DNA of 64,000 nt from assembly GCF_030052815.1 (NCBI RefSeq), contig NW_026614695.1, positions 280,934-344,933 of the forward strand. Reading direction: 5' to 3'. The position numbers and the translations under genes were made by a program. Of the stretch, positions 45,720-58,800 are shown in pieces; position 1 is the stretch's first letter, and the number at the start of each line of letters is the position of its first letter. The notes under the pieces are model-generated. The model made no database searches. It had not been told where the DNA came from and worked only from the letters and a program-made list of their open reading frames with translations. This stretch comes from Hevea brasiliensis (lineage: Eukaryota > Streptophyta > Magnoliopsida > Malpighiales > Euphorbiaceae).

Positions 45720-46989
45720 GGAACCATGTCAGAAGTTTCATCCTCGTCCTTCTGTCGCATAGTGTATACTCTCACTGGAGCATCACCTTGTCCTGGTTGA
45801 TTCATAGTACTCTGACTTCCAGGTGTACTACCCCTACCTCTGCCTCTGCCTCTACCAACTGTTGGTAAACTCTTCGGGGTAGAAACTTGGGCTGATCCTT
45901 CTGACGTGGTGAATGATCCATAACGGTGTGGACTTATACAATCCTTAGCAAAATGACCAGTCCCTCAACAATTGAAACATGCTCTTATAGCTCTATAACA
46001 TACTCCACTATGTGGTTTACCACAAGTCTCACAAAGTCAATCCGACAGCATTTTTCTGCGTGTCTGTTGAGTTTGCTAATCAGATTGGGATGATTTCTAT
46101 TTAGAAGATATACCTCTACCCGATTCGCGCAAGCTAGATCCTCTACAATGTTTTCTTTTCCCAAAGCCACTCTCAGTAGCTTGACCAGTAACCTTTTCAG
46201 TTTTCCCTTTCTCTTGTGTACTCTTTTTCACTACCCATTCTGATTCTATCCTTTCCAGTTCCAGGGCTTGTGAAATCAATTCAGAAAAATTCTGGTGTTG
46301 AAACCCTACCACTTGCATTCTCAAGCTAGGCCTCAACCCAGCCTCAAACCTTTTACATCAGTTTCTGGGGGTGGAGACTAAGCTTCCAGCATAATGGCTT
46401 AGCCTTGAAAAGTCCCGCTCATACTCTGCTACAGTTCTATCCCCTTGCTTCAACCTTAAAAACTCTTGCAGCTTCAAGTCTACATAAGTATCGGGAACCC
46501 ACTTTTGCCGAAATTCCCTTAAAAAGTCTACCCATGTGAGGACTGGTGGCTCTATCAGACTATAGGGGATGGTCTTCCACCACTCATATGCATCCCCTTG
46601 CAGAAGTGATACTGAATATTCGAACTTCAACTCTTCAGCACACTGTAGTTTTCTGAAAACCCATTCCATCCTCTTTAACCACTGTTCTGCTTCTAGTGGA
46701 TCCACTGTTCCTTTGAATTCTGTAGCTCCAAATTTCATTAATTTCCCATATTGTCAAGCCAGAGGCTATGGTTGTGCTGTAGATGCTTGTGTCTGAGCTT
46801 GTGGTGGCACATTTCCCGCCATTTATTGAAAAAAAGCAGCCATCTGCTGTGCAAACTGAGCAGGGAACTGCAGTGCTTGAGGAGGAGCTGGAGTGACTGA
46901 CCCACTCACATTCTGGAGTGCTGGGGCTTCTCCCCAGGCCTCAGCCTTGACAGATTGCTCTACGGAATGATCTCCCTCTTCCATTCCAT
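45720..46989 (-). pseudogene. gag: gag of Element C, several stops
   Basis: The start ATG at 46989-46987 gives MEWKREI-like sequence related to MEEGD of Element 1. The capsid domain is open at 46738-46358 ([64 protein letters not shown]), then a stop follows at about 46358. The next piece, 46336-46097, has [17 protein letters not shown]. The zinc knuckle near 45985-45945 is [17 protein letters not shown], a TGA replacing Gly. The linker PVRVYTMRQ is near 45782-45740. It is the closest relative here to family A gag. Confidence 0.88.
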
Positions 46990-47154
46990 TTTTCAAAAAT
47001 TTTTCTACTCTCTGATAACAAACACAAGGAGGTTGATCTCCGTTAGTGCATATTCATGATGTAAATATGTCATATATATATCAAACATTTGAGCAGTAGT
47101 ATTTACCGACAAAATATTTCAAATTCACAGCTCAAAATTTATTTTAAAACCTTT

Positions 47155-47166
47155 GCTCTGATACCA
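47155..47166 (-). promoter_or_regulatory. Primer-binding site of Element C (initiator Met tRNA)
   Basis: The minus strand reads tggtatcagagc exactly, 7 bases after the 5' LTR end at 47174. Confidence 0.9.
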
Positions 47167-47173
47167 CTAAACA

Positions 47174-48895
47174 TGTCACACCCTACTTCTCGTAAGATGT
47201 AACATGTTCCCGTAGTACACCTAATGAATTACCGTACTTCACCTACCGGTAACCCATTAAATATACTACAAGGGATTTTAAAACAATTTTCGTTCATTTT
47301 GGAATTGGTGGGTAAAAATTTTTTTTTTTTCAATTTTGAAAACCTTTATTTAAAGTCTAAATATAAATTAAATTCTTAGATATTTAAAATCTCCGCAATT
47401 TTTACAAAAATTTTGGCAGAGTGCCGTCTATATTTTGAGAAAACAGTTCTTCAAAACCTGAAAATAGAAACACTCCCAATATATTTCTCAATCACAACTT
47501 CATTTGCAACCGCCAAACTTCAAATCAATAACAATAGCAACACTTCAACTCAAAATCCAAATTTCAAATAAAAAATTAATATCTCAAAACATTTCATAAC
47601 TCATGCACATTACATATTAAATATTTAATTTTACATTCATAAGTTAATTTACAGATGAAAAATCTCAAAAATAATATTATTACAATTTTATCTGTACAAC
47701 TGCTTAAATTACAGGGATACATATGCATACTATCATATTTACATCAAACTAAACTACCAGGATATAGAGAAATACCCGTACAAAAATTCTTCAATTATAC
47801 TCCTCTCTAACTGTAGCAGATAGCTCTGCTGCTATGTCCTTTTCTCAATCTGTGACAGCAAGTTAAAGCTATCGCTGAGTACATAAATACTCAGTGGTGC
47901 ACAATAAAGCATAAAATGCATAATGTAAAACATTTATGAACAAATCCTCATTCAAAAATCTCATAATCGCATTTTACAATTTTTTTTCTCAAATCACATT
48001 TATAACAAATCATAATTTTCAAAGCTTCATATAGAGCACAACTTGATCAAACAATTAAATAAACATAGTGTTGCCAAACAATTACACATCTTAAGCCATG
48101 ATACAAAATTTCCGAATATGTCGTGTGTACATCACGATAAGGCAACCACCCTCACTAATCGAAATCAATGAGGGGGGTGGCTAGCTAGCTAATGAGTACT
48201 CATCCACACTCACCCCTCAGACTAGGAAGCCAGAGAGGGAGGAAACTGATCAAATATCATACTCACCCCACAAGTGGAGGAGGAACATATTAATATTGTC
48301 ATGCCAAGTGTGAATTAAAAACAATTTAAATCAAGTTATTCAAATATTTCATATAATTCACAAATCATATTTCATTCCAAACTTTTCATTTACAAAGTAA
48401 GCAACACACTATTTTTCAAATAAGATTTTCAAAGCCATAGCTAAATTCAAAACCATATTGTTCAAATATTTCATACAAATCAACAAATAATTTTCATTCC
48501 AAATTTCCTTTGTAAAATAGGCAACCCAACATTTTCGAAATTCATAATGAACAAACACAATCACAATGTATAACAAATCAATTTCCATTATGAAAACTAT
48601 AATTTAAAATTTTTGTGCACAAACACAATCAATTTTCAAAATAAAATTTCCATTAACAAGTGGCAACACCATAGTTCTCAAAACCCATAATTAACACAAT
48701 ACATACAAATCAAGTTTTCAGTGGGAAAATAATAATTTAAAGTTATTGTGCACAAACACAATCAATTTTCAAAATCAAATTTCCATTAACAAGTGGCAAC
48801 ACCATAGTTCTCAAAACCCATAATTAACACAATGCATACAAATCAAATTTTCAGTGGGAAAACAATAATTTAAAGTTATTGTGCACAAACTTGGA
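47174..48895 (-). repeat. 5' LTR of Element C, 3' part (family C)
   Basis: The minus-strand end is GGTGTGACA at 47174. The acceptor-like ctattttcag|g ends at 47458. Stem-loops are at 47852-47894: CTGAGTA...TACTCAG and GCGATAGC/GCTGTCAC. The 133-bp tandem units are at 48615-48880. The LTR is interrupted at 48896 by Element D. Confidence 0.92.
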
Positions 48896-51800
48896 TGTAA
48901 CAACCCAAAGTTCGGTAGTGCGTTCTGCTGCTTCGGTGACCAGTGTTGTCCGGACAGCTAGGATGCCTAAAACCACATTTCAATATGAGTGAGGAGACAT
49001 AAAATAATGAAATACAATAAAAGAAAATACAAGAAAAACAAAGGAAAAATAATAGCAAAGAAATGTAACCAAGTTAAACGAGCAGAGAACTATAGCGATG
49101 GGTGACCGCATCGGGAAGTCACGGCGTGGACCGTTGACTAGCCCTGGACTGCGGGGAACCCTGGAAAACATTTTTAGGACTTAAATAGACCCTTATTGAA
49201 GAATAAATATCATTAGAAAGATCAAAGAAAAATTAAATAATTAGTATAAAGAAAAGTGAGAAATCGAAAAACAGATAAAACCCGGTATTACCGAAAAATC
49301 GGGAATGCAACCCGAACAGGGGCATTATGGTCATTTGACATCCCGAATTGTATTTTGACCTAAATGTCCATTAAAAATAAATAATATTACACTTAGAAAA
49401 TAAAATGAAAAATTAGTTTAGTGGTACCTAAAGTAAATAGCCAAAATGGAGTGAAAAATGTGTAAATAAAACATGTAAGCTTATTATATAGTTAAAATTG
49501 AGTGAGTGGGCCACTAAAGGAATATAATAAACACATAATGGGGCAGGTGTAAGTCCACTATATCCAGCAGAATGTTCATCTTCCTCACTCCCTTAACTTA
49601 GACGAATTGAAGAAGAAAAATCCTCCATGGCCATTTTTCAATCAAGCTCCATGCACTCCTCCATTTCAACTCCAATCACCTAGGGTTCTTCATTAAAGTT
49701 TGTCTACACATCACAAGGAAGAGTTTGATACCAAATTTAAGAAGTTTAAGCAAGGTTTAACAAGCTCCAACCATAAGGTAAGTTAGCATTTTTGAAGATT
49801 TCTTTGATAAACTTTGTATACATGTTATGGGTGTTGGTTTTGTGAAGGAAATTTTTAAGTTTGAAGAGTATTGAGATATCCTTTTTGGGCAGCCATGTAA
49901 TCATGTATTGATGAAGTAATTGTACATATATTTGATGAGAATTATGTTAGTTATGATGATTTAATAAACCTAGTGAATTACTTCATATTTATATGGTGAT
50001 TTTTGGCACTTGGATGGGAATTGATGAATTGTAGGACAATTTGGCGTTGAAGAAGATTTTCGGCAGCTTGGGACACTTGGATGAATGTATGAATTCATGA
50101 AGATGTTGGCAGAATATTGACATAGAAGGTTGATGGACATGTATATAGATTGATAGTGTAAAGTGTATGTGATGATGAGTAGTGTTTATGTGTATATGTG
50201 GTTGTAATTGGACTTTGTAAATTAGAGTTTTATTTGGTGTGTTAAGGATGTTTGTAATCTGCCAAAGTGATGTTAATGTAAAGTGGAATATGGTTTTGGT
50301 AATGAACCAAAACAGAATTGGTAAGGGGAGTAGACATATAGTAATGTAAGTGTGTAATTGATGTATGTTAAGTAAGGTAGTTAAGGGCAGTATGTATTTT
50401 AGTTTATAACTTTACATGTGTAACCTCAATTGGTATGAGACCAATTGGGGGTGAAACTAGGCACAAAATGTGCCAACTTTCTTTGAGAAAACATACCAAA
50501 ATTCTTCTTGCAAGGTGACCTAAGAAAATGACAAATTCGGATTAGGTACAATTAGGACCTGAAAAATGACCAATTGGGCAGCAGTGAGTGTTTAGACCAT
50601 AACTCACTCAAAACAGGTCCAATTGACGTGAAATTTTAACCATGAATAGTTAAGACCCATACCTACAAGTCTTATGAAGACACCAAAACCCAGAAATGAC
50701 CAGAAGCAAGTCAAAAAGCTTGCACAAGTTCGGGTCCAAAAACTGGCCGAACCAAAGTTGACCAAATTGACCTAAAATTGACCTAATTTGATGCCATTTG
50801 ACCAGCAATAGTATAATGACCATAACTTGGTCTACTTAACTCGGATTGACCTGAAGTTTGCCCCGCGTGCAATAAGACATAGATCTACAAATTTTTAGTT
50901 TTGACCGAAACCCGAAAACCGAGGGAACTAGATCGTCCGGCTAGGTCAAACTAGTATCCTGGAATCCAGCAAGTTGCATTATAATGCACTAAACAAGGAA
51001 ATGAGTTTGGTAAAACGTACCAACCCTAAAACCCTATCGAATGTGACATATTAATGACACTAAAACCTAATTTACCTAGAATGCATCGAGGGTCGGTATA
51101 TTAGGTGATTAAGCAAATAATAGCTTTCAGTGAATTACTTATCGAACATTATCGTTAGAGACAATTTAAATTAGTACTGAAACACTTCAAATTGTGTTTC
51201 TCAGTTAGCAATGACTCAGGAAAAGGGAAGGAAACACTGAGTCCAGACCAGGAGACAGCCATCAGAGGTTTGTGCACAACTAGTTTTTAACTGATTTTAC
51301 TTTGAATATTTCATATGATTAAATGACATATTTTTCTTATGTATTATGTTTAACAAGCATTGGATTTAATTCAATGATTATTGAAAATTGTTATAGTATG
51401 TATGAATTCAGCTTTGTGAAATGGTATTTCCACAAGTATTAAGCATTGTTATGGATTGAACAAATTATGTTTTGGAAAATTGTGATAGAACATGTTTTGA
51501 ATTGTGAAGGTAATTTTCATGGAAAAATGCAAATTTATGATTTGAATTGTGATGAGCATAAAAATTATTGGATATTAGAATTGACTTTGAATCGAATTAT
51601 ATTGTGATTTATGCTCACTAAATGGATTGTAATATTGTTTTATATCTCACTATAGATGCTTGACTAGGTTATTACCCGTCTCTCTCATTTGTTGAGAAGA
51701 CAATGGAGTTAGTTGTGTTTTGATTACCATGGTACGTGCAGTGCTCATTTTCCTCTGATTTGAGGTTAGATCTAAGTTTATTTTATCGTTATGGCCCTTG

Positions 51801-52927
51801 CGGAAGACTCATTATTGTGATGGTATCAGGCACGATGATTCGACCTCCCCGACCATAGGGAGTTAGAATCTGATTCGACCTCCCCGACCATAAGGAGTTA
51901 GAATCACATCGAATATGGCCCTTTCGGATTAGTCTTGCATAGTTAGTGAGATAAAGATTAATTTTTGAGATACAACATGATTTTTGAGATACATATTGAT
52001 TTTTGAGATACAGAATGGCTTTTGAATGATAAAGAATTGTGATTTCAATTATGACTTATGTATAATTGATTTTGTTGGGATTACCTAAATGGTTAGTTAT
52101 GAATTGATAAATTGAATTTCATGATTGAAGTCATTTTATACAAATGATTCATATTATTGGCAATGAATATTTTGAGTTTTTGAATTTGATGAGCATTCTG
52201 ATTTCCAATTTATTTATCAGAATTTGTCAATGTATATTGTATTATGTTTTAAATTATAGTTGTGCACCACGAGTTCACCACTCAATGATAGCTTTGTATC
52301 GTCGCAGTAAGAAGAGCATAGAGCAGTAAGTAAATTTCCTTGAAGATATATTCAGATCAGCTCCAGGTATATCATAGGTATACCCATGTACATAGGTTTT
52401 GATGTATGCATGTAATAATATGTATGTAAATTATTTGAGCAGTTGTATAGAAACTCTTGTAAAATATTTTGGTATGTAATTAAATGTAAATTATTGTAAA
52501 TGTAAATTTGAGATTTCATTTACTTGAATAGTTTTGTATTATATTTCTTGTATCTCAGTCTTTGAAAAATCACTGCGGATTTGAGTTGAGAAAAATGTTG
52601 TGTTGGGTAATATGTTGGAGTTGAGATTTGCAAATATATATTGAAGTGCTTTTCTGAGGTTTTTGAAGAACTGCTTTATCCAAAATACAGATGGAACTCT
52701 TCCAAAATTTTTACAGAAACTCAAATTAAGTCATATGTGTTAGTTCTATCAATTCAGTTCACTATAGTTTTTTTCACCTGTAAATAGTGCTGACCACTGT
52801 AAAAGAAGTATGATAAGTTTTGAAAATCCCTTGTAGTGTATTTAATGGGTTATCGTGACGGAGTTGGTAATTCATTAGGTATACTACGGGATCATGTTAT
52901 ACCTTACTGAGAGGGTAGGGTGTGACA
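48896..52927 (+). repeat. 5' LTR of Element D
   Basis: It starts TGTAACAACCC and ends GTGTGACA. The donor-like ataag|gtaagt is at 49778. A 35-bp tandem duplication is at 51838-51906 (attcgacctccccgaccata), followed by three copies of atttttgagatacaa at about 51958-52012. The stem-loop module at 52264-52310 and the acceptor-like site near 52658 are disturbed at CTG/CAG compared with the 3' LTR. There is no gene. Confidence 0.95.
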
Positions 52928-52935
52928 TGTTTTAA

Positions 52936-52946
52936 TGGTATCGAGC
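52936..52946 (+). promoter_or_regulatory. Primer-binding site of Element D, one base missing
   Basis: It reads tggtatcgagc, the consensus tggtatcagagc without the A of CAG. The missing base fits the CAG-linked pattern seen through the window. Confidence 0.8.
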
Positions 52947-53106
52947 AATGGTTTTAAAGTGAATTTGAACTGAATTTGAAATCTTTTGTCGAACTACAAC
53001 TGCTCAAATGTTTGATACATATAGTACATTTACATCATAAATGTGAACTAATGGAGAGGAATCTCCTTGTGTTGGTTGTACAGGAATAGAAAATTCTGTG
53101 AAAAAA

Positions 53107-53625
53107 ATGGAAGAGAAGAATGAGACAATAGAACAGTCTGTGATGGCAGAAGAACAAGCTGAGGCCCCAGCTCCACAAAGTGTCGAAGGTCTGACTGTAC
53201 CAGTTTTACCGGTACAAATTACTGCACAAATGGCCCAGCAAATGGCCACTTTCTTTCTACAACTGGCTGATAATCTGTCAGCCCAAGCCCAAGTACAGAC
53301 CCAACCCCCACAAGGGCAGTGTGAAATGGAAAAGAGGGAGAAACCTATGGGTCAGAGTTCGAACAGTAATTTGGGGAAGAGAAAAGAATTTGAGGAACCC
53401 CGAGCTCAGGGATACGATAGAGGTGGATCATTAAGACAGAGACCACCAAGGTCCAGTCGTCGAACAACTAGAAGTTCCTACCCTTCCCGCCAATGTGAAA
53501 CTTGTGGAAAATATCATGGTGGGATATGCTATAAGACCTCTGGAGCCTGCTACAATTGTGGAAAACTTGGACACTTTGCTAAAAATTGTATTAAACCACC
53601 TCGATCTGCTCTCCGGATTTCATAG
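53107..53625 (+). pseudogene. gag: gag of Element D with the capsid domain deleted
   Basis: The ATG at 53107 (MEEKNETIEQ) aligns with MEEGDRSV of Element 1. The N-terminal Gln/Ala-rich part (QMAQQMATFFLQLADNLSAQ) is joined near 53310 to the basic linker (GKRKEFEEP). The CCHC knuckle follows at about 53545-53590 (CYNCGKLGHFAKNC), preceded by CETCGKYHGGICY. The roughly 190-residue capsid domain present in Elements 1, 2, 3 and C is missing, yet the frame stays open for 172 codons to TAG at 53623. The product would keep RNA binding but could not form a capsid lattice alone. Confidence 0.88.
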
Positions 53626-54765
53626 ACCGTCAGTCAGAGTTAAGATAGAAATAGAGTTGGTACTCCTCACCACTATAACACAGTGAATCAACCTGAATAT
53701 ACTAGCGCACTAGTCCGAGCGTCCACTATGCGCCAAGGAGAAAGAGCAGAAACTTCAGATGTAGCTGCTGGTAAGTTCTTAATTTTTGAAAGAAACAATT
53801 AGTTATTATTTGATCCCAGCACTACTTAGTTGTGTGTTAGTGTCAGAACTACATGTTCTGTTGTTATTCCTTTACATGGAAATGAATTTTGATGTATTAG
53901 TGACTAGTCCTTTAGGATAATAACTATAATAACAAGTATGATTGACATTAATTTTGGAAGAATTGTTAGCTAAAAGTATTTTCTAACATATCATAAATTA
54001 TAAAGCTAATTGGCGAGCCTACTAATGTATGGCAAGAGAACCTAAAAGTAAGTTACAGTAATAGAATTGCTCTAGATGAGGGCAAAAATGTTACTGTTAG
54101 TAATTGTCAAAGGAAATTGTAATCAGAATCGGTTTGGGATATTAGTGGATTCGAGAAGGATAAGATGTTAGAAAACCTAGTCCATGAGGTTATAACGTAG
54201 TGACAGATAATGTTCTCGATGTTTGTATTGTAAGTAGATTACTGATCGACTAATCGGATTATTGTGTAGAGCTACGTGTTTCCTCGTGGTACAATAAGTA
54301 AGAATATTTGTAAGTAATCTATAAATTGATACAGTTACACCCGAATAGAGTACTAGTACTGGAAATAAATGTGAAAATTTTAGTCAGAAATTTAAAACTT
54401 CAGAACTAGCACATCGAAAGACTACACTTGTAAGGTAGCCGAGTCAGAACTCGGTTACAATAATGTGAACTACGTACCACGAATTGCTATAAGCTTAGAG
54501 ATATCGACAACGTATCATCCTCAGACAGATGGACAATTGAAACAAGTAATTCAGTAAATTCGAAACTCATTGAGTTCCTATAAATAATGAAACGAAATGA
54601 TAAAAATAACTCAGTAAAATGTGATAAGCCCTCAAGAATATATCGAGAACTTGTGTCCTACAAACCCAGAGGACATGGGACACAAACATCCCACTAATGT
54701 AATTTGTATACATTAATAAGTGTCAAGCTAGCATACGAGTGGCACCCTATGAAACATTGTAAGGG
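53626..54765 (+). pseudogene. Decayed protease and old integrase fragment of Element D
   Basis: At 53700-53920 the linker and protease of family A can be followed through many stops (MRQGERAETSDVAAG, then LLFDPSTT). At 53890-54330 the DNA matches the decayed block of Element C. At 54501-54557 the frame reads ISTTYHPQTDGQLKQVIQ, the integrase motif before the catalytic Glu, here with Lys at the usual Glu-neighbour position. At about 54655-54760 TWDTNIPL and CQASIRVAPYETL follow, also integrase. The fragment ends at gggaac (about 54763), where the second integrase copy begins. No RT is visible. Confidence 0.75.
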
Positions 54766-55807
54766 AACAGATAACTATGGATGTTGTGATGAGACTTGGA
54801 GGACACAGAATAGTCAAGATGCATTATAGGTCATAATTGAGACTAACCAAGTCTGCTCACTTTTGCCGATCGGATGGACTATAGCCTAAAAAGATTGGCA
54901 GATTGTACATATATGAAATTGTAAAATTGCATGGAGTGCAGATGTCGATTGTGTCTGACAGAGATCCTAGGTTGACTTCTAGATTCTGGGTTAGTCTTCT
55001 GTGAGCCCTAGGATCTAGATTGAACTTCAAAGACAAAGATTCCACCCAGACATGATGGCGATGCGAGAGGGTTATTCAGATATTGGAGGATATGCTACGG
55101 GCTTATGTGATTGAATTTGAAGGTAGTTGGGATACACACTTGCCTTTGATTGAGTTTGCTTATAACAACTACCAATCAAGCATTGGGATGCCTCCATATG
55201 AAGCTTTGTATGGCAGAAAGTGCAGAACTCCCTTATGTTGGGATGAAGTAGGTGAAAGGAAGATGATTGGGCCAGAAATTGTTCAGCAGACAGAGGAAAG
55301 ATCGATTGATCAGAGATAGACTCAAGTGCATCGGATCGATCAAAGTCCTATGTTGATCTGAAGAGAAGAGATATTGAGTATGCAGTGGGTGATAAGGTAT
55401 TCATAAAAGTTTATAATTGGAAGAGAATTATGAGATTTGGCAGAAAGGGGAAACTGAGTCCTCGTTTCATTGGACCATATGAGGTTCTGGAAAGAGTGGG
55501 TCCTTTGGCATATCGGTTGGCATTACCTCCAGAGCTAGCAAGGATACACAGTGTCTTCCATGTGTCCATGTTAAGGAGGTACAGATCTGACCCATCTCAT
55601 GTACTATCAGTTGAAGAGATTGAAGTAAACCCAGACCTCTCATATGAGGAAGAACCCATAAAAATTCTGGCATATGAGGTGAAGCAGCTGAGGAACAAAC
55701 AGATACACCTGGTTAAAGTGCTGTGGAACCATCATTCAGGCCAGGAAGCTACTTGGGAACGTGAAGAGGATATGAGGAGACAGCACCCACAGCTGTTCAG
55801 AGACTAA
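54766..55807 (+). pseudogene. pol: Second integrase piece with intact chromodomain of Element D
   Basis: It begins at ataactatggatgttgtgatg, equal to the ITMDFVTGL position of Element 2, and runs damaged to 55083. It is open at 55083-55319 (EDMLRAYVIEFEGSWDTH, GMPPYEALYG), shifts near 55300-55345 where CAG motifs are altered, and is open at 55385-55804. That last run holds GPYEVLERVGPLAYRLALP and the full chromodomain HLVKVLWNHHSGQEATWERE to QLFRD. It is much closer to Element 2 than the older fragment upstream is. The HPQTDGQ region at about 55030-55070 is scrambled as in Elements 1 and 2. Confidence 0.9.
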
Positions 55808-55816
55808 TGCCAGGTA

Positions 55817-55854
55817 AAATTTCGAGATGAAATTTATTTTAAGGGGGAGAGAAT
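55817..55854 (+). promoter_or_regulatory. Pre-PPT hairpin and polypurine tract of Element D
   Basis: AAATTTCG-AGA-TGAAATTT (55817-55835) has a G-U closing pair as RNA. It is followed by aagggggagagaat and the LTR at 55855. Confidence 0.85.
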
Positions 55855-58800
55855 TGTAACACCCCAAAGTTCGGTAGTGCGTTCTGCTGCTCCGGTGACC
55901 AGTGTTGTCCGGACAGCTAGGATGCCTAGAACTACACTTCAATATGAGTGAGGAGACATAAAATAATGAAATACAATAAAAGAAAATACAAGAAAAACAA
56001 AGGAAAAATAATAGCAAAGAAATGTAACCAAGTTAAACGAGCAGAGAACTATAGCGATGGGTGACCGCACTGGGAAGTCACGGCGTGGATCGTTGACTAG
56101 CCCTGGACTGCGGGGAACCCTGGAAAACATTTTTAGGACTTAAATAGACCCTTATTGAAGAATAAATATCATTAGAAAGATCAAAGAAAAATTAAATAAT
56201 TAGTACAAAGAAAAGTGAGAAATCGAAAAATAGACAAAACCCGGTATTACCGAAAAATCGGGAATGTAACCCGAACAGGGGCATTATGGTCATTTGACAT
56301 CCCGAATTGTCTTTTGACCTAAATTTCCATTAAAAATAAATAATATTACACTTAGAAAATAAAATGAAAAATTAGTTTAGTGGTACCTAAAGTAAATAGC
56401 CAAAATGGAGTGAAAAATGTGTAAATAAAACATGTAAGCTTATTATATAATTAAAATTGAGTGAGTGGGCCACTAAAGGAATATAATAAACACATAATGG
56501 GGCAGGTGTAAGTCCACTATATCCAGCAGAATGTTCATCTTCCTCACTCCCTTAACTTAGTCGAATTGAAGAAGAAAAATCCTCCATGGCCATTTTTCAA
56601 TCAAGCTCCATGCACTCCTCCATTTCAACTCCAATCACCTAGGGTTCTTCATTAAAGTTTGTCTACACATCACAAGGAAGAGTTTGATACCAAATTTAGG
56701 AAGTTTAAGCAAGGTTTAACAAGCTCCAACCATAAGGTAAGTTAGCATTTTTGAAGATTTCTTTGATAAACTTTGTATACATGTTATGGGTGTTGGTTTT
56801 GTGAAGGAAATTTTTAAGTTTGAAGAGTATTGAGATATCCATTTTTGGGCAGCCATGTAATCATGTATTGATGAAGTAATTGTACATATATTTGATGAGA
56901 ATTATGTTAGTTATGATGATTTAATAAACCTAGTGAATTACTTCATATTTATATGGTGATTTTTGGCACTTGGATGGGAATTGATGAATTGTAGGACAAT
57001 TTGGCGTTGAAGAAGATTTTCGGCAGCTTGGGACACTTGGATGAATGTATGAATTCATGAAGATGTTGGCAGAATATTGACATAGAAGGTTGATGGACAT
57101 GTATATAGATTGATAGTGTAAAGTGTATGTGATGATGAGTAGTGTTTATGTGTATATGTGGTTGTAATTGGACTTTGTAAATTAGAGTTTTATTTGGTGT
57201 GTTAAGGATGTTTGTAATCTGCCAAAGTGATGTTAATGTAAAGTGGAATATGGTTTTGGTAATGAACCAAAACAGAATTGGTAAGGGGAGTGGACATATA
57301 GTAATGTAAGTGTGTAATTGATGTATGTTAAGTAAGGTAGTTAAGGGCAGTATGTATTTTAGTTTATAACTTTACATGTGTAACCTCAATTGGTATGAGA
57401 CCAATTGGGGGTGGAACTAGGCACAAAATGTGCCAACTTTCATTGAGAAAACATACCAAAATTCTGCTTGCAAGGTGACCTAAGAAAATGACCAATTCGG
57501 ATTAGGTACAATTAGGACCTGAAAAATGACCAATTGGGCAGCAGTGAGTGTTTAGGCCATAACTCACTCAAAACAGCTCCAATTGACCTGAAATTTTAAC
57601 CATGAATAGTTAAGACCCATACCTACAAGTCTTATGAAGACACCAAAACCCAGAAATGACTAGAAGTAAGTCAAAAAGCTTGCACAAGTTCGGGTCCAAA
57701 AACTGGCCGAACCAAAGTTGACCAAATTGACCTAAAATTGACCTAATTTGATGCCATTTGACCAGCAATAGTATAATGACCATAACTTGGTCTACTTAAC
57801 TCGGATTGACCTGAAGTTTGCCCTGCGTGCAATAAGACATAGACCTATAAGTTTTTAGTTTTGACCGAAACCCGAAAACCGAGGGAACTAGATCGTCCGG
57901 CTAGGTCAAACTAGTATCCCGGAATCCAGCAAGTTGCATTATAATGCACTAAACAAGGAAATGAGTTTGGTAAAACGTACCAACCCTAAAACCCTATCGA
58001 ATGTGACATATTAATGACACTAAAACCTAATTTACCTAGAATGCATCGAGGGTCGGTATATTAGGTGATTAAGCAAATAATAGCTTTCAGTGAATTACTT
58101 ATCGAACATTATCGTTAGAGACAATTTAAATTAGTACTGAAACACTTCAAATTGTGTTTCTCAGTTAGCAATGACTCAGGAAAAGGGAAGGAAACACTGA
58201 TTCCAGACCAGGAGACAGCCATCAGAGGTTTGTGCACAACTAGTTTTTAACTGATTTTACTTTGAATATTTCATATGATTAAATGACATATTTTTCTTAT
58301 GTATTATGTTTAACAAGCATTGGATTTAATTCAATGATTATTGAAAATTGTTATAGTATGTATGAATTCAGCTTTGTGAAATGGTATTTCCACAAGTATT
58401 AAGCATTGTTATGGATTGAACAAATTATGTTTTGGAAAATTGTGATAGAACATGTTTTGAATTGTGAAGGTAATTTTCATGGAAAAATGCAAATTTATGA
58501 TTTGAATTGTGATGAGCATAAAAATTATTGGATATTAGAATTGACTTTGAATCTAATTATATTGTGATTTATGCTCACTAAATGGATTCTAATATTGTTT
58601 TATATCTCACTATAGATGCTTGACTAGGTTATTACCCGTCTCTCTCATTTGTTGAGAAGACAATGGAGTTAGTTGTGTTTTGATTACCATGGTACGTGCA
58701 CAGGCTCAGATTTTCCTCTGATTTGAGGTTAGATCTAAGTTTATTTTATCGTTATGGCCCTTGCGGAAGACTCATTATTGTGATGGTACTGTGCACGATG

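Noticed and set aside
51830..51910. Short repeats considered as a CRISPR array.
   Set aside because: Only two adjacent units without spacers, inside a plant LTR.
54501..54557. The HPQTDGQ-containing stretch considered as part of the D integrase proper.
   Set aside because: It lies upstream of a second integrase copy that restarts at an earlier domain position, so it belongs to a separate older fragment.
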